64,000 nucleotides of DNA from Cellulomonas gilvus ATCC 13127 (GTDB lineage Bacteria > Actinomycetota > Actinomycetes > Actinomycetales > Cellulomonadaceae). Positions 43,729-51,582 of this stretch are shown in pieces. The position numbers and the translations under genes are program-made. The notes below the pieces were generated by a model. It ran no database searches. It was not told the origin of the DNA and was given only the letters and a program-made list of their open reading frames with translations. Position 1 is the stretch's first letter. The number at the start of each line of letters is the position of its first letter. The stretch is from the NCBI RefSeq assembly GCF_000218545.1, contig NC_015671.1, positions 2,790,001 through 2,854,000 of the forward strand, read 5' to 3'.

Positions 43729-45671
43729 CGCGTCACCGACGCGACGGGAACCCACACGCGCATCGCGCCGGGCGTGCGCTCACCCCACGCGTGGTACGGC
43801 ACGAACGTCAGGTCGACCGGCGCTCCGCCCTCCCCCGGCGTCGGGCCGTCGGGCGTCCAGGGTGCCGCGGCCAGGGCCGGCGCGTCGGCGGCGGGCACGT
43901 GCACGCCGTGCGCCCGGACGGCGACAGGCACCTGCTGGGCCTGGCCCGGACCGGCCACCAGCGGGCTGCCCGCGACCAGGCGGACGTCCTCGACGAGCAC
44001 GCCGTCCGGCAGGTCCGCCTGCTCGAGGCACAGCACCACGGGGCCACGGCGCAGCGCCACGCAGCCGCGCACCGCGTCGACCCGGGGGTGCGCCGCGAGC
44101 GGCACCACGGGCATCGGGAGGTCGAGCCGGACGTGGTGCACGGTCGCGCCGGGGTGCGCGTCGACCCGCACGTAGCCGTCACGCACGTCCACGGGGGCGG
44201 GCGTCCCGTCCACGACCAGCGTCACGGCCCCGGCGTCCGCCCAGCCGGGCACGCGCAGCGCGAGCGGCTCGACCAGCCCGTGCGGCGCCTCGACGTCCAC
44301 GCGGCCGTCCCACGGGTAGTCGGTGCGCACCACGAGCCGCACGGCGGGCCGGTCGGCCGTGGCGGGCACGGCCACCTCACCCGCGCCGTACAGGTGCAGC
44401 GCCAGGCCGTGGTCGGACCGCGTCGCCACGTAGGCGTGCAGGCTCGAGGCGAGGCGGGCCAGGTTGGGCGGGCAGCACGCGCACGCGAACCACGGCAGGC
44501 GCCGGCCCGGCGCGTACTCGCTGGACCCGTCGTGGTCCGTGCGCAGCTGCAGCGGGTTGGAGTAGAAGAACGAGCGCCCGTCCCGGCCCAGACCGGCGGG
44601 CACCGCGTTGTAGAGCGCGCGCTCCATCGCGTCGGCGAACCGTCCCTCGCCCGTGAGCAGCAGCATCCGCCACGCCCAGTGCACCACGCCGATCGCGGCG
44701 CACGTCTCGGCGTACGCGCGCTCGGGCGACAGCTCGTAGGGGTCGCCGAACGCCTCGTCCTTGTGCCGGGACCCGATCCCGCCCGTCACGTAGGTGCGCG
44801 TCGCCTCGGCGTCGTCCCACAGGCGCAGCAGCGCGGCCCGCAGGTCGGCGTCGCCCGTCTCGGCGACCACGTCCGCGACGCCCGCCGCGAGGTACACCTG
44901 CCGCACCGCGTGACCCGCGACCTGCTGCGCGTCGGCCACCGGCACGTGGTCCTGGTGGTACGCGGCGGGGAACGGGCCCTCGCCGAGCGTGCCGTGCCCG
45001 CGCGCGGCCACCTGCCGCCGAGCCAGGTCGAGCCACCGCGCCTCGCCGGTCAGGCGCGCGAGCTCCACCAGCGCGGTCTCGACCTCGGGGTGCCCGCAGC
45101 AGCCGGGGTGGTCCTCGTCGAACCGCTCGTCGACCAGCTCGGCGAAGCGCCTCGCGACCGCCAGCAGGTCCGTGCCCCCGCCCGTGCGCACGCGCGCGAC
45201 CGCGGCCTGGAGCAGGTGCCCCAGCACGTAGAGCTCGTGCCCCCACCGCAGGTCGGCGAACGCGTCGTCGGGGCGTTCGACCTGGACGTGCGAGTCCAGG
45301 TAGCCGTCCTCGCGCTGCGCGGCCGCCAGGAGGGCGACGGCGGCCCGCACGTCGGCCTCCCACGGCTGGTCGTGCGGGACGCGTCCCGCCTCCCACGCGA
45401 CGGCCTCGAGCGTCTTGTGCAGGTCGGAGTCGGCGAAGTTGAAGCCGCGGTACGGCCCGTCGGCCTGCCCCGCCGCGATGCGCAGGTTCGTCAGGACGCC
45501 CGACGACTCGAGGTTCTCCCACAGGTGCGGGATCACCGCGGTGCGGTTGAGCTCCTGCCAGCGCCCGAAGAAGCCCTCGGGGGCGAAGCGCACGGCGTCG
45601 AACGGCAGGGGGCGCAGGCGTACGCCGCCGTCCCGCGGGACGCACGGGCCTGGCGACAGGGTCTCGACCAC
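43725..45671 (-). CDS. GH127 beta-L-arabinofuranosidase
   Basis: A 648-residue enzyme of the DUF1680 family that removes beta-linked L-arabinofuranose, as found on hydroxyproline-rich plant proteins. The zinc-thiolate catalytic set known from Bifidobacterium HypBA1 is complete: Glu322 and Cys324 in YAETCAAIG, and Cys397, Cys399 and Cys400 in FACACCPPN, with Cys399 as the expected nucleophile. HQDHVPV and GGIGSRHKDEAFGDPYEL also fit the family. There is no signal peptide. The GTG 45671 is preceded by AGGA that overlaps the operator. It is the first gene of the GH127-lacI operon. Confidence 0.94.
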   Translation of the reverse strand: MVETLSPGPCVPRDGGVRLRPLPFDAVRFAPEGFFGRWQELNRTAVIPHLWENLESSGVLTNLRIAAGQADGPYRGFNFADSDLHKTLEAVAWEAGRVPHDQPWEADVRAAVALLAAAQREDGYLDSHVQVERPDDAFADLRWGHELYVLGHLLQAAVARVRTGGGTDLLAVARRFAELVDERFDEDHPGCCGHPEVETALVELARLTGEARWLDLARRQVAARGHGTLGEGPFPAAYHQDHVPVADAQQVAGHAVRQVYLAAGVADVVAETGDADLRAALLRLWDDAEATRTYVTGGIGSRHKDEAFGDPYELSPERAYAETCAAIGVVHWAWRMLLLTGEGRFADAMERALYNAVPAGLGRDGRSFFYSNPLQLRTDHDGSSEYAPGRRLPWFACACCPPNLARLASSLHAYVATRSDHGLALHLYGAGEVAVPATADRPAVRLVVRTDYPWDGRVDVEAPHGLVEPLALRVPGWADAGAVTLVVDGTPAPVDVRDGYVRVDAHPGATVHHVRLDLPMPVVPLAAHPRVDAVRGCVALRRGPVVLCLEQADLPDGVLVEDVRLVAGSPLVAGPGQAQQVPVAVRAHGVHVPAADAPALAAAPWTPDGPTPGEGGAPVDLTFVPYHAWGERTPGAMRVWVPVASVTR

Positions 45672-45679
45672 GGCCCGAT

Positions 45680-45695
45680 CCTACATCGTTGTAGA
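45680..45695. promoter_or_regulatory. LacI-type operator O4 before GH127
   Basis: CCTACATCGTTGTAGA matches the cluster palindrome at 14 of 16 positions. Its left end lies 8 bases from the GTG, and AGGA on the minus strand overlaps it, so a bound repressor would cover the ribosome-binding-site DNA or the start of a short-leader transcript. Confidence 0.75.
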
Positions 45696-45738
45696 ACGGC
45701 GCGGGGCGGCGCGCCCGCCCGCGCGTCGCCGCCAACGA

Positions 45739-45773
45739 CGGGAGGGCCCGGCCATCGCGGCCGAGCCCTCCCG
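45739..45773 (-). terminator. Hairpin terminator after the bS22-like gene
   Basis: CGGGAGGGC (45739-45747) pairs with GCCCTCCCG (45765-45773); an inner GGCC/GGCC stem encloses ATCGC. It separates the tiny ribosomal-protein gene from the GH127 control region. Confidence 0.65.
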
Positions 45774-45799
45774 TGCTGCGCTGCCGAGGCAGCGCGAGA

Positions 45800-45898
45800 T
45801 CACTTCTTGTTGCGACGCTGGTGACGCGTCTTGCGCAGCAGCTTGCGGTGCTTCTTCTTGGCCATCCGCTTGCGGCGCTTCTTGATGACGGAGCCCAT
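45800..45898 (-). CDS. bS22-like AURKAIP1/COX24-domain tiny basic protein
   Basis: A 32-residue, extremely basic protein (MGSVIKKRRKRMAKKKHRK, then LLRKTRHQRRNKK). It is the same type as Rv0500B, which is a small ribosomal-subunit protein in mycobacteria (bS22). The ATG 45898 has GAGAG upstream. It lies below the usual ORF length limit. The gene order with the HTH gene upstream repeats the Rv0500A-Rv0500B pair. Confidence 0.92.
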   Translation of the reverse strand: MGSVIKKRRKRMAKKKHRKLLRKTRHQRRNKK

Positions 45899-46041
45899 GG
45901 TCCACTCTCGCTTCCGGGTGTGGCCCGCGGTGAGCGGACCGGTGCTGGTCGATCGACGCGTGGTCCGGCGTCTCGTACGAGGCGCCCGGACTGGCGAGCC
46001 GTCGTTCGTCGAGTCGCCCACGCAGGAAAGTCCGGGGGCCC

Positions 46042-46047
46042 ACCCTA
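46042..46047 (-). promoter_or_regulatory. Candidate -10 for the bS22-like gene
   Basis: TAGGGT on the minus strand lies about 145 bases before the ATG 45898; no convincing -35. Read-through from the HTH gene is the alternative. Confidence 0.3.
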
Positions 46048-46079
46048 CGCGATCGAGGGGTCCCGCGGCGAACCGGGGC

Positions 46080-46322
46080 TCAGGACGTGCGGCGTGTGCC
46101 GTCCGCCGCGTCGGCGGCGGGCTGCGCACCGAGCCCGCCGGACATCGACGAGCGCAGGTAGTGGTCGAGCGCGTCCTGCGGGACGCGGAACGAGCGGCCC
46201 ACGCGCACGCCGGGCAGCTCGCCCGCGTGCAGCAGCCGGTAGACCGTCATCTTCGAGACCCGCATGATCTCGGCGACCTCCACCACCGTCAGGTAGCGCA
46301 CGCGGCCGGCCTGGTCGCTCAT
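46080..46322 (-). CDS. Excisionase-type helix-turn-helix DNA-binding protein (Rv0500A-like)
   Basis: An 80-residue protein with one MerR/Xis-type HTH: RYLTVVEVAEIMRVSKMTVY, then RLLHAGELPGVRVGRSFRVP. In spite of the name, a role in excision is unlikely, because the type is chromosomal and conserved in actinobacteria beside the bS22 gene. The C-terminal 20 residues are Ala/Gly/Thr-rich. The ATG 46322 has GGGAGA upstream. The target genes are unknown. Confidence 0.88.
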   Translation of the reverse strand: MSDQAGRVRYLTVVEVAEIMRVSKMTVYRLLHAGELPGVRVGRSFRVPQDALDHYLRSSMSGGLGAQPAADAADGTRRTS

Positions 46323-46384
46323 CGTCTCCCGCTCACCATCACTCGTCGTGCCCCGTCACCTCGTCGACGACGGGGCTGGGGCAC

Positions 46385-46432
46385 ACCCTAGTGGCGCGTG
46401 GTGACGGAGTGAAAGGGGTGACCAGAGTGAAA
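46385..46432 (-). promoter_or_regulatory. Promoter of the HTH gene with TTTCACT direct repeats
   Basis: Minus strand: TTCACT (46413-46408), a 17-base spacer and TAGGGT (46390-46385), giving a leader of about 55 bases. The heptamer TTTCACT is repeated at 46432-46426 and 46414-46408, 18 bases apart, the nearer copy covering the -35. This could be an activator or repressor site. Confidence 0.5.
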
Positions 46433-46490
46433 CCGCAGGCCGCGCGCGCGACGTCACCCGGACGCCGCCGGCCCGCCCCGGCGGGCGGGC

Positions 46491-47666
46491 TCAGTCATGG
46501 TCCACGTCGAGGCCGAGCGTGGGGAACACCGCGGTGCGCGTCGCTCGGATGGCGCGGTCCACCTCGTCGGACGGGTCGTACCCCGAGTGCCACGTCCGGA
46601 ACGCCGCGAGCGCACCGTCGGACATGCTCGCGGGGCCCTGCCGGCCGTACCTCTCGCGCGCATGCTCCTGCCACGCGGCCGGCACGGCCGTCGCGGGGTC
46701 GACGGGGCGGTGCGCGGCGATCGCGAGCAGGTGCGTCCACGCGCGCGGCACCACGTCGACGATCGCGTACCCGCCGCCCCCGAGCGCCACCCACCGACCG
46801 TCCGTGACCTCGTGCGCGAGCCCGTGCAGGCGTTCGGCCACCACGCGCTGCGCATCCACGCTCACCCGCAGGTGCGTCAGCGGGTCCATCACGTGCGAGT
46901 CGCACCCGTGCTGCGTGACCAGCACCTGCGGGGCGAACTCCCGCAGCACCGCGGGCACCACCGCGTCGAACGCGCGCAGCCAGCCCGCGTCGGACGTGCC
47001 GGCCGGCAACGGGACGTTCACCGCCGAGCCCGGTGCGTGGACGCCGCCCGTCTCGTGCGCGTGGCCCGTCCCCGGGAACAGCCGCCGGCCGGACTCGTGC
47101 ACCGAGACCGTGAGCACGCGAGGGTCGTCCCAGAACACCGCCTGGACGCCGTCGCCGTGGTGCGCGTCGACGTCCACGTACGCGACGCGCTCGACCCCGC
47201 GGGCCAGCAGCGCCCGGATCGCCACGGCGGCGTCGTTGTAGATGCAGAAGCCCGAGGCGGCGCCGGGCATCGCGTGGTGCATGCCCCCACCCACGTTGAC
47301 CGCGTGCAGGACCGCGCCGTCCAGCACCGCGAGCGCGGCGTCGGTGGTGCCCTGCACCACGCGTGCCGACGCCTCGTGCATCCCCGGGAACACGGGGTCG
47401 TCCTCGGTGCCCAGGCCGCGTGCGGCATCGGGTGTGCCGTCGACGTCCGCACGCCGGACCGCGGCGACGTACTCCGCCTCGTGCACGGTCTGCAGGAGCT
47501 CGTCGGACGCGGGCTGCGCCCCGACCAGCTGGGCGTCCTCGAGCACGCCCAGCTCGCGCGCCAGGCGCATGGTGAGCTCGAGCCGCTGGGGCGACATGGG
47601 GTGCCCGCGCCCGAAGTCGTACCGCAGCATCTCAGGGGTCCACACCACCCGGAGCAGCTGCGTCAT
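46491..47666 (-). CDS. acuC: AcuC-like histone deacetylase family protein
   Basis: A 391-residue zinc-dependent deacetylase of the class I HDAC/AcuC type. Motifs are HPMSPQRLELT, GGGMHHAMPGAASGFCIYND (the active-site His pair), YVDVDAHHGDGVQ (zinc ligands Asp and His) and GGGGYAIVDV. In Bacillus, AcuC acts on acetyl-CoA synthetase; the target here is not proven, and no acs gene is in the window. The start ATG 47666 is near the head of the motif-bearing region. It is divergent from ktrB. Confidence 0.9.
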   Translation of the reverse strand: MTQLLRVVWTPEMLRYDFGRGHPMSPQRLELTMRLARELGVLEDAQLVGAQPASDELLQTVHEAEYVAAVRRADVDGTPDAARGLGTEDDPVFPGMHEASARVVQGTTDAALAVLDGAVLHAVNVGGGMHHAMPGAASGFCIYNDAAVAIRALLARGVERVAYVDVDAHHGDGVQAVFWDDPRVLTVSVHESGRRLFPGTGHAHETGGVHAPGSAVNVPLPAGTSDAGWLRAFDAVVPAVLREFAPQVLVTQHGCDSHVMDPLTHLRVSVDAQRVVAERLHGLAHEVTDGRWVALGGGGYAIVDVVPRAWTHLLAIAAHRPVDPATAVPAAWQEHARERYGRQGPASMSDGALAAFRTWHSGYDPSDEVDRAIRATRTAVFPTLGLDVDHD

Positions 47667-47871
47667 GCGCCCACCCAAACACCGCGGCCGCGTGCTGTCG
47701 AACGGCGGCGCGCGCCCGAGCGGGCCGTCCGACGCACGTCCGAGCGGCGCGACGTGCCAGAGTGGCGCCAGCAGAGCGGTGCCGCGACGGGTGCGACGCG
47801 GACCGCCGGAGCCACGACGAGCGGGACGAGGGCGCGTGCGACGGACACGCACGCGCACGGCAGGAGGCCAG

Positions 47872-49245
47872 ATGGCAGCGGGAGCGGGCGTGCTGTGGCG
47901 TGCGCGCGAGCTCGTCGACCGGTCCGCGCGGCAGTCGCCGGCACGGCTCGCGCTCGGCGTGTTCGCCGCGGTGATCGCGCTCATCACGGTGCTGCTCGAG
48001 GCGCCCTGGGCGACCGCGCACGGCGAGAGCGCTCCGTTCATCGACGCGCTGTTCACGGCCACGTCCGCGACCACGGTCACCGGCCTCGTCGTGGTGCCCA
48101 CGGGCGAGTACTGGTCCACGTGGGGACTGGTCGTGATCCTGGTCGCGATCAAGATCGGCGGGCTCGGCGTCATGACGCTCGCGTCGCTGCTCGGCATGGC
48201 CGTCTCGCGCCGGATCGGCCTCACGCAGCGCCTTCTGGTCTCGTCCGAGACCAAGGTGACGCGGCTGGGCGAGGTCGGCTCGCTGGTCCGCACGGTCATC
48301 GTGACCTCGACCATCCTCGAGGTCGCGATCGCGATCGTGCTGCTCCCCCGGTTCCACATGTACGACGAGGACTGGGGCACGGCCGCGTGGCACGCGATCT
48401 TCTACGGCGTCTCGTCGTTCAACAACGCGGGGTTCGTGCCCACGCCCGAGGGGCTGTCCCCGTTCGTCTCGGACTGGTGGGTGCTGCTGCCGATCATCGT
48501 GGGCGTCTTCATCGGCTCGCTCGGCTTCCCGGTGATCCTCAACGTGGCCCGGAGCCTGCGCGAGCCCCGGCGGTGGAGCCTGCACGCCAAGCTGACGATC
48601 ACCACGAGCCTCGGGCTGGTCGTCGCCGGCTCGGTGCTGGTCGCGGCGTTCGAGTGGACCAACGGCGGGACGTTCAAGGACCTGGACCCGTCCGGCACCG
48701 CGCTCGCGTCGCTGTTCGCGGGCGTCATGCCGCGCTCGGGCGGGTTCTCCACGGTCGACGTCGGGCAGATGCACGAGTCGACGTGGCTGCTGATGGACGC
48801 GCTCATGTTCGTCGGCGGCGGTTCCGCGTCCACCGCGGGCGGCATCAAGGTGACGACGCTCGCGGTCATGCTGCTCGCGATCGTGGCCGAGGCGCGCGGG
48901 GACCGCGACGTCGAGGCGTACGGCCGCCGCATCCCGCGCGACGCGCTCCAGGTGGCCATCGCGGTCTCGCTCATCTCCGCGACGTTCGTGCTCGTCTCGT
49001 CGTTGCTGCTGCTCGCCATGACGGGTGAACGCCTGGACACCATCCTGTTCGAGGTGATCTCGGCGTTCGCCACGTGCGGGCTGAGCACGGGGATCACGCC
49101 CGAGCTGCCCGACGGCGCCAAGTACGTGCTCACCATCCTGATGTTCATCGGCCGGACCGGCACGATGACGCTTGCGGCCGCGCTCGCGCTGCGCAACCGT
49201 CGTCGGGTCATCCGGCTCCCGGAAGAGAGGCCGATCATTGGCTGA
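47872..49245 (+). CDS. ktrB: Potassium-uptake channel subunit KtrB/TrkH
   Basis: A 457-residue membrane protein with four membrane-pore-membrane repeats. The selectivity-filter segments are visible as TATSATTVTGLVV, GVSSFNNAGF, MPRSGGFSTVD and SAFATCGLSTGI, each with its key Gly. FMFIGRTGTMTLAAAL-type sequence ends it. It conducts potassium under control of the cytoplasmic RCK subunit coded next. The ATG 47872 has AGGAGG. I looked for a c-di-AMP riboswitch in the 205-base upstream gap and saw none. Confidence 0.93.
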   Translation: MAAGAGVLWRARELVDRSARQSPARLALGVFAAVIALITVLLEAPWATAHGESAPFIDALFTATSATTVTGLVVVPTGEYWSTWGLVVILVAIKIGGLGVMTLASLLGMAVSRRIGLTQRLLVSSETKVTRLGEVGSLVRTVIVTSTILEVAIAIVLLPRFHMYDEDWGTAAWHAIFYGVSSFNNAGFVPTPEGLSPFVSDWWVLLPIIVGVFIGSLGFPVILNVARSLREPRRWSLHAKLTITTSLGLVVAGSVLVAAFEWTNGGTFKDLDPSGTALASLFAGVMPRSGGFSTVDVGQMHESTWLLMDALMFVGGGSASTAGGIKVTTLAVMLLAIVAEARGDRDVEAYGRRIPRDALQVAIAVSLISATFVLVSSLLLLAMTGERLDTILFEVISAFATCGLSTGITPELPDGAKYVLTILMFIGRTGTMTLAAALALRNRRRVIRLPEERPIIG

Positions 49246-49939
49246 CACACGAGGTGCCGCCGCCACGCAGGGCGCGCCGCGCAACCCCAAGAAGGGCGCG
49301 GGCGTCCTGGTGGTCGGCCTGGGCCGGTTCGGCTCGGCGATCGCGGCGACGCTGGACCGGCTGGGGCAGGACGTGCTGGCGGTCGAGCGCTCCCCCGAGC
49401 TCGTCGCGCAGTGGGCCGGGCGCATCGCGCTGGTCGAGGCGGACGCGACCAACCCCGAGGCGCTCGAGCAGCTGGGCGCGCGCGACTTCCCCGTGGCCGT
49501 GGTGGGCGTGGGCTCCTACCTCGAGGCGTCGGTGCTCATCACCGGCAACCTCGTGGACATCGGCGTGCCGCAGATCTGGGCGAAGGCGATCAGCGCCGAG
49601 CACGCCCGCATCCTGCAGCGCATCGGCGCGCACCACGTGGTGCTGCCCGAGGCCGACGCGGGCTCGCGCGTGGCCCACCTGGTCTCCGGCAAGCTGCTCG
49701 ACTACATCGAGGTCGAGGACGGCTTCACCGTGGTCAAGATGCGACCGCCCAAGGAGACGCAGGGCTTCACGCTCGCGCAGTCCAAGATCCGCGAGCGCTA
49801 CGGCGTGACCGTGGTCGGCGTGAAGTCCCCCGGGCTGGACTTCCAGTACGCGACCCCCGAGACGCGCATCTCGCAGAACGACATCATCATCGTCTCGGGC
49901 CACGCGGACCTGCTGGAGCGCTTCGCGGCCCGCCCCTGA
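49238..49939 (+). CDS. ktrA: Potassium-uptake regulatory subunit KtrA/TrkA (RCK domains)
   Basis: A 233-residue cytoplasmic protein. The RCK_N Rossmann domain opens with GVLVVGLGRFGSAIAATLDR, and ALVEADATNPEALEQLG is the acidic end of the fold. The RCK_C domain follows from about residue 150. It gates KtrB in response to nucleotides. The start is TTG 49238, which overlaps the ktrB stop and has GGAAGAGAGG just upstream; no in-frame ATG lies close. Confidence 0.92.
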   Translation: MADTRGAAATQGAPRNPKKGAGVLVVGLGRFGSAIAATLDRLGQDVLAVERSPELVAQWAGRIALVEADATNPEALEQLGARDFPVAVVGVGSYLEASVLITGNLVDIGVPQIWAKAISAEHARILQRIGAHHVVLPEADAGSRVAHLVSGKLLDYIEVEDGFTVVKMRPPKETQGFTLAQSKIRERYGVTVVGVKSPGLDFQYATPETRISQNDIIIVSGHADLLERFAARP

Positions 49940-49942
49940 GGA

Positions 49943-49961
49943 GCCCGGGCGGCCGCCGGGC
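49943..49961 (+). terminator. Hairpin after ktrA
   Basis: GCCCGG (49943-49948) and CCGGGC (49956-49961) with a 7-base loop, 4 bases after the ktrA stop; no T-tract. Confidence 0.45.
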
Positions 49962-49963
49962 GC

Positions 49964-49969
49964 TAGCAT
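49964..49969 (+). promoter_or_regulatory. Candidate -10 for ppk2
   Basis: TAGCAT lies 37 bases before the ATG 50007, directly after the ktrA hairpin. Confidence 0.4.
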
Positions 49970-50006
49970 CCGCGGGAGCACTCAGCGACGAGAGGCGGTG
50001 CAGGTC

Positions 50007-50882
50007 ATGGCGGCTCGGAGGTCCGACGACGTGCTGGACGACGTGGTGCACGCGGTCCGCGTCCGGTCCGGGGTGCGCGTGGCCGAGCTCGACGCGTCCG
50101 CGACGCCCGGGTTCTCCGGCGACCGCGACGCCGGCGAGGAGCTGCTCGCCTCGATCGGCGAGCGCATGTCCGACGTGCAGGAGCGCCTGTTCGCGCACGG
50201 GCGCACGGGCGGTACGCGCTCCGTGCTGCTGGTGCTGCAGGGCCTGGACACCGCGGGCAAGGGCGGCATCGTGCGGCACGTGCTCGGGCTCGTGGACCCG
50301 CAGGGCGTGGCGCTGCGCTCGTTCGGACGGCCGACCCCCGAGGAGCTCGAGCACGACTTCCTCTGGCGCATCCGCAAGGCCCTGCCGCCGGCGGGCCGGA
50401 TCGGCGTGTTCGACCGCTCGCACTACGAGGACATCCTGGTGCCGTCGGTCAACGGCACGGCCGACGCGGTCACGCTCACCGAGCGGTTCGCCGCCATCGA
50501 GGCGTTCGAGCGCGAGCTCGTCGCGGGTGGCACCAGCATCGTCAAGGTCGCGCTGTGGGTCTCGCGCGACGAGCAGTACGCGCGCCTGCGCGAGCGTCTC
50601 GAGCGACCGGACAAGCACTGGAAGTACTCGCCCGGCGACGTCGACGTGCGCGCCGCGCGTCCCGCGTACGAGGCGGCGTACGACGACGTGCTCGCGCGCT
50701 CGTCGTACGACGACGGCGTCTTCCAGGCGCCGTGGCACCTGGTCCCGGCCGACCGCAAGTGGTACGCGCGCCTCGCGGTGAGCGCCCTGCTCCTGCGCGC
50801 GCTCGACGACCTCGACCTCGACTGGCCACCCGCGACGTTCGACGTCGCCACCGAGCTCGCGCGTCTGGACGCCACCCGCTGA
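50007..50882 (+). CDS. ppk2: Polyphosphate kinase 2 family protein
   Basis: A 291-residue P-loop kinase of the PPK2 family, which transfers phosphate between polyphosphate and nucleotides. Walker A is GLDTAGKGG (about 79-87). The lid and Walker B segments read FGRPTPEELEHDFLWRI and GVFDRSHYEDILVP, and later RDEQYARLRERLERPDKHWK. The direction (AMP, ADP or GDP use) cannot be told from the sequence. I chose ATG 50007; an in-frame GTG 9 bases earlier is possible. A strong hairpin follows the stop. Confidence 0.92.
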   Translation: MAARRSDDVLDDVVHAVRVRSGVRVAELDASATPGFSGDRDAGEELLASIGERMSDVQERLFAHGRTGGTRSVLLVLQGLDTAGKGGIVRHVLGLVDPQGVALRSFGRPTPEELEHDFLWRIRKALPPAGRIGVFDRSHYEDILVPSVNGTADAVTLTERFAAIEAFERELVAGGTSIVKVALWVSRDEQYARLRERLERPDKHWKYSPGDVDVRAARPAYEAAYDDVLARSSYDDGVFQAPWHLVPADRKWYARLAVSALLLRALDDLDLDWPPATFDVATELARLDATR

Positions 50883-50894
50883 CGCGCGCCCGAT

Positions 50895-50932
50895 GTCAGC
50901 TGGTGGGCACAACGGCGTGCCGACCAGCTGAC
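50895..50932 (+). terminator. Long hairpin after ppk2
   Basis: A 16-base arm (50895-50910) pairs with 50917-50932 with one mismatch around the loop AACGGC, 12 bases after the ppk2 stop. The outer bases GTCAGCTGGT resemble, but do not equal, the GTCAACC half-sites just downstream. Confidence 0.65.
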
Positions 50933-50947
50933 TGCATCCGGCGTGTG

Positions 50948-50984
50948 GTCAACCGGTTGACATCCGTGATGTCAACCGGTTGAC
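50948..50984. promoter_or_regulatory. Two perfect operator palindromes before the MarR gene
   Basis: GTCAACCGGTTGAC occurs twice, at 50948-50961 and 50971-50984, 23 bases centre to centre (about two helical turns). The second copy ends 7 bases before the ATG 50992. This is a strong candidate for MarR autoregulation with two dimers on one face of the DNA. Confidence 0.8.
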
Positions 50985-50991
50985 TCAGGGC

Positions 50992-51507
50992 ATGGACGGA
51001 CACCACGCGAACCAGCAGGACGCGGCGGTGACCCGTGCGCCCGACCATCCCCTGGGCGACCGCGTCACGGTCACGCTGCACCACCTGGTGGACGTGCTGG
51101 ACGAGTACGCCGACGCCGTCCTGGTGCGCGACCACGGCGTGAGCCTCAACCAGTACCTGTTCCTCGCGGTCCTGTCCGACCTCGACCGGCCCGACATCAC
51201 GACGCTCGCGCGCTGCCTGCGCGTCACCAAGGCGGCGGTCAGCAAGCGCGTCGGCTCGTTCGTCGACGCCGGGTGGGTGACCACGTCCGCCGACCCCGCG
51301 CACGCCCGCCGGGTGGTGCTCGCCCTCACCCCCGCCGGGGCGGACCTGGTCGCGGTCGCGGGCGCACGGCTCGAGGACGAGTTCACGAACGCGTTCGCGC
51401 AGGTCACCGACGTCGACCTGACCGCGTTGCACACCGACCTCAAGACGGTGCTGGCCGTCATGCAGACCGCGCTGGCCCAGCGCGACCCGGGCTCGCCGCT
51501 CACCTGA
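50992..51507 (+). CDS. MarR family transcriptional regulator
   Basis: A 171-residue winged-helix regulator. Its HTH segment reads DITTLARCLRVTKAAVSKRV and the wing runs around TTSADPAHARRVVLALTPAG. MarR proteins respond to phenolics, quinones or oxidants; no cysteine is visible in the core except Cys in ARCLRV. The ATG 50992 is preceded by CAGGG; a TTG 12 bases earlier would lie inside the operator and is less likely. The NAD(P)H-quinone-reductase-like gene 75 bases downstream is its probable target. Confidence 0.9.
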   Translation: MDGHHANQQDAAVTRAPDHPLGDRVTVTLHHLVDVLDEYADAVLVRDHGVSLNQYLFLAVLSDLDRPDITTLARCLRVTKAAVSKRVGSFVDAGWVTTSADPAHARRVVLALTPAGADLVAVAGARLEDEFTNAFAQVTDVDLTALHTDLKTVLAVMQTALAQRDPGSPLT

Positions 51508-51582
51508 CCCCTGCCCCCCACCGGCCGACGACCTCGTCGAGCCGGCGACCCGTCCTGCCCACCCCCACCCGAAAGGCCCGCC

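Noticed and set aside
46080..46322. Phage or integrative-element excisionase
   Set aside because: The HTH resembles Xis/MerR, but no integrase, attachment repeat or phage gene is near. The pair with the bS22-like gene is a conserved chromosomal arrangement.
47667..47871. c-di-AMP (ydaO-type) riboswitch before ktrB
   Set aside because: Potassium genes often carry one, but I could not find the conserved core sequences in the 205-base gap. A covariance-model scan would be decisive.
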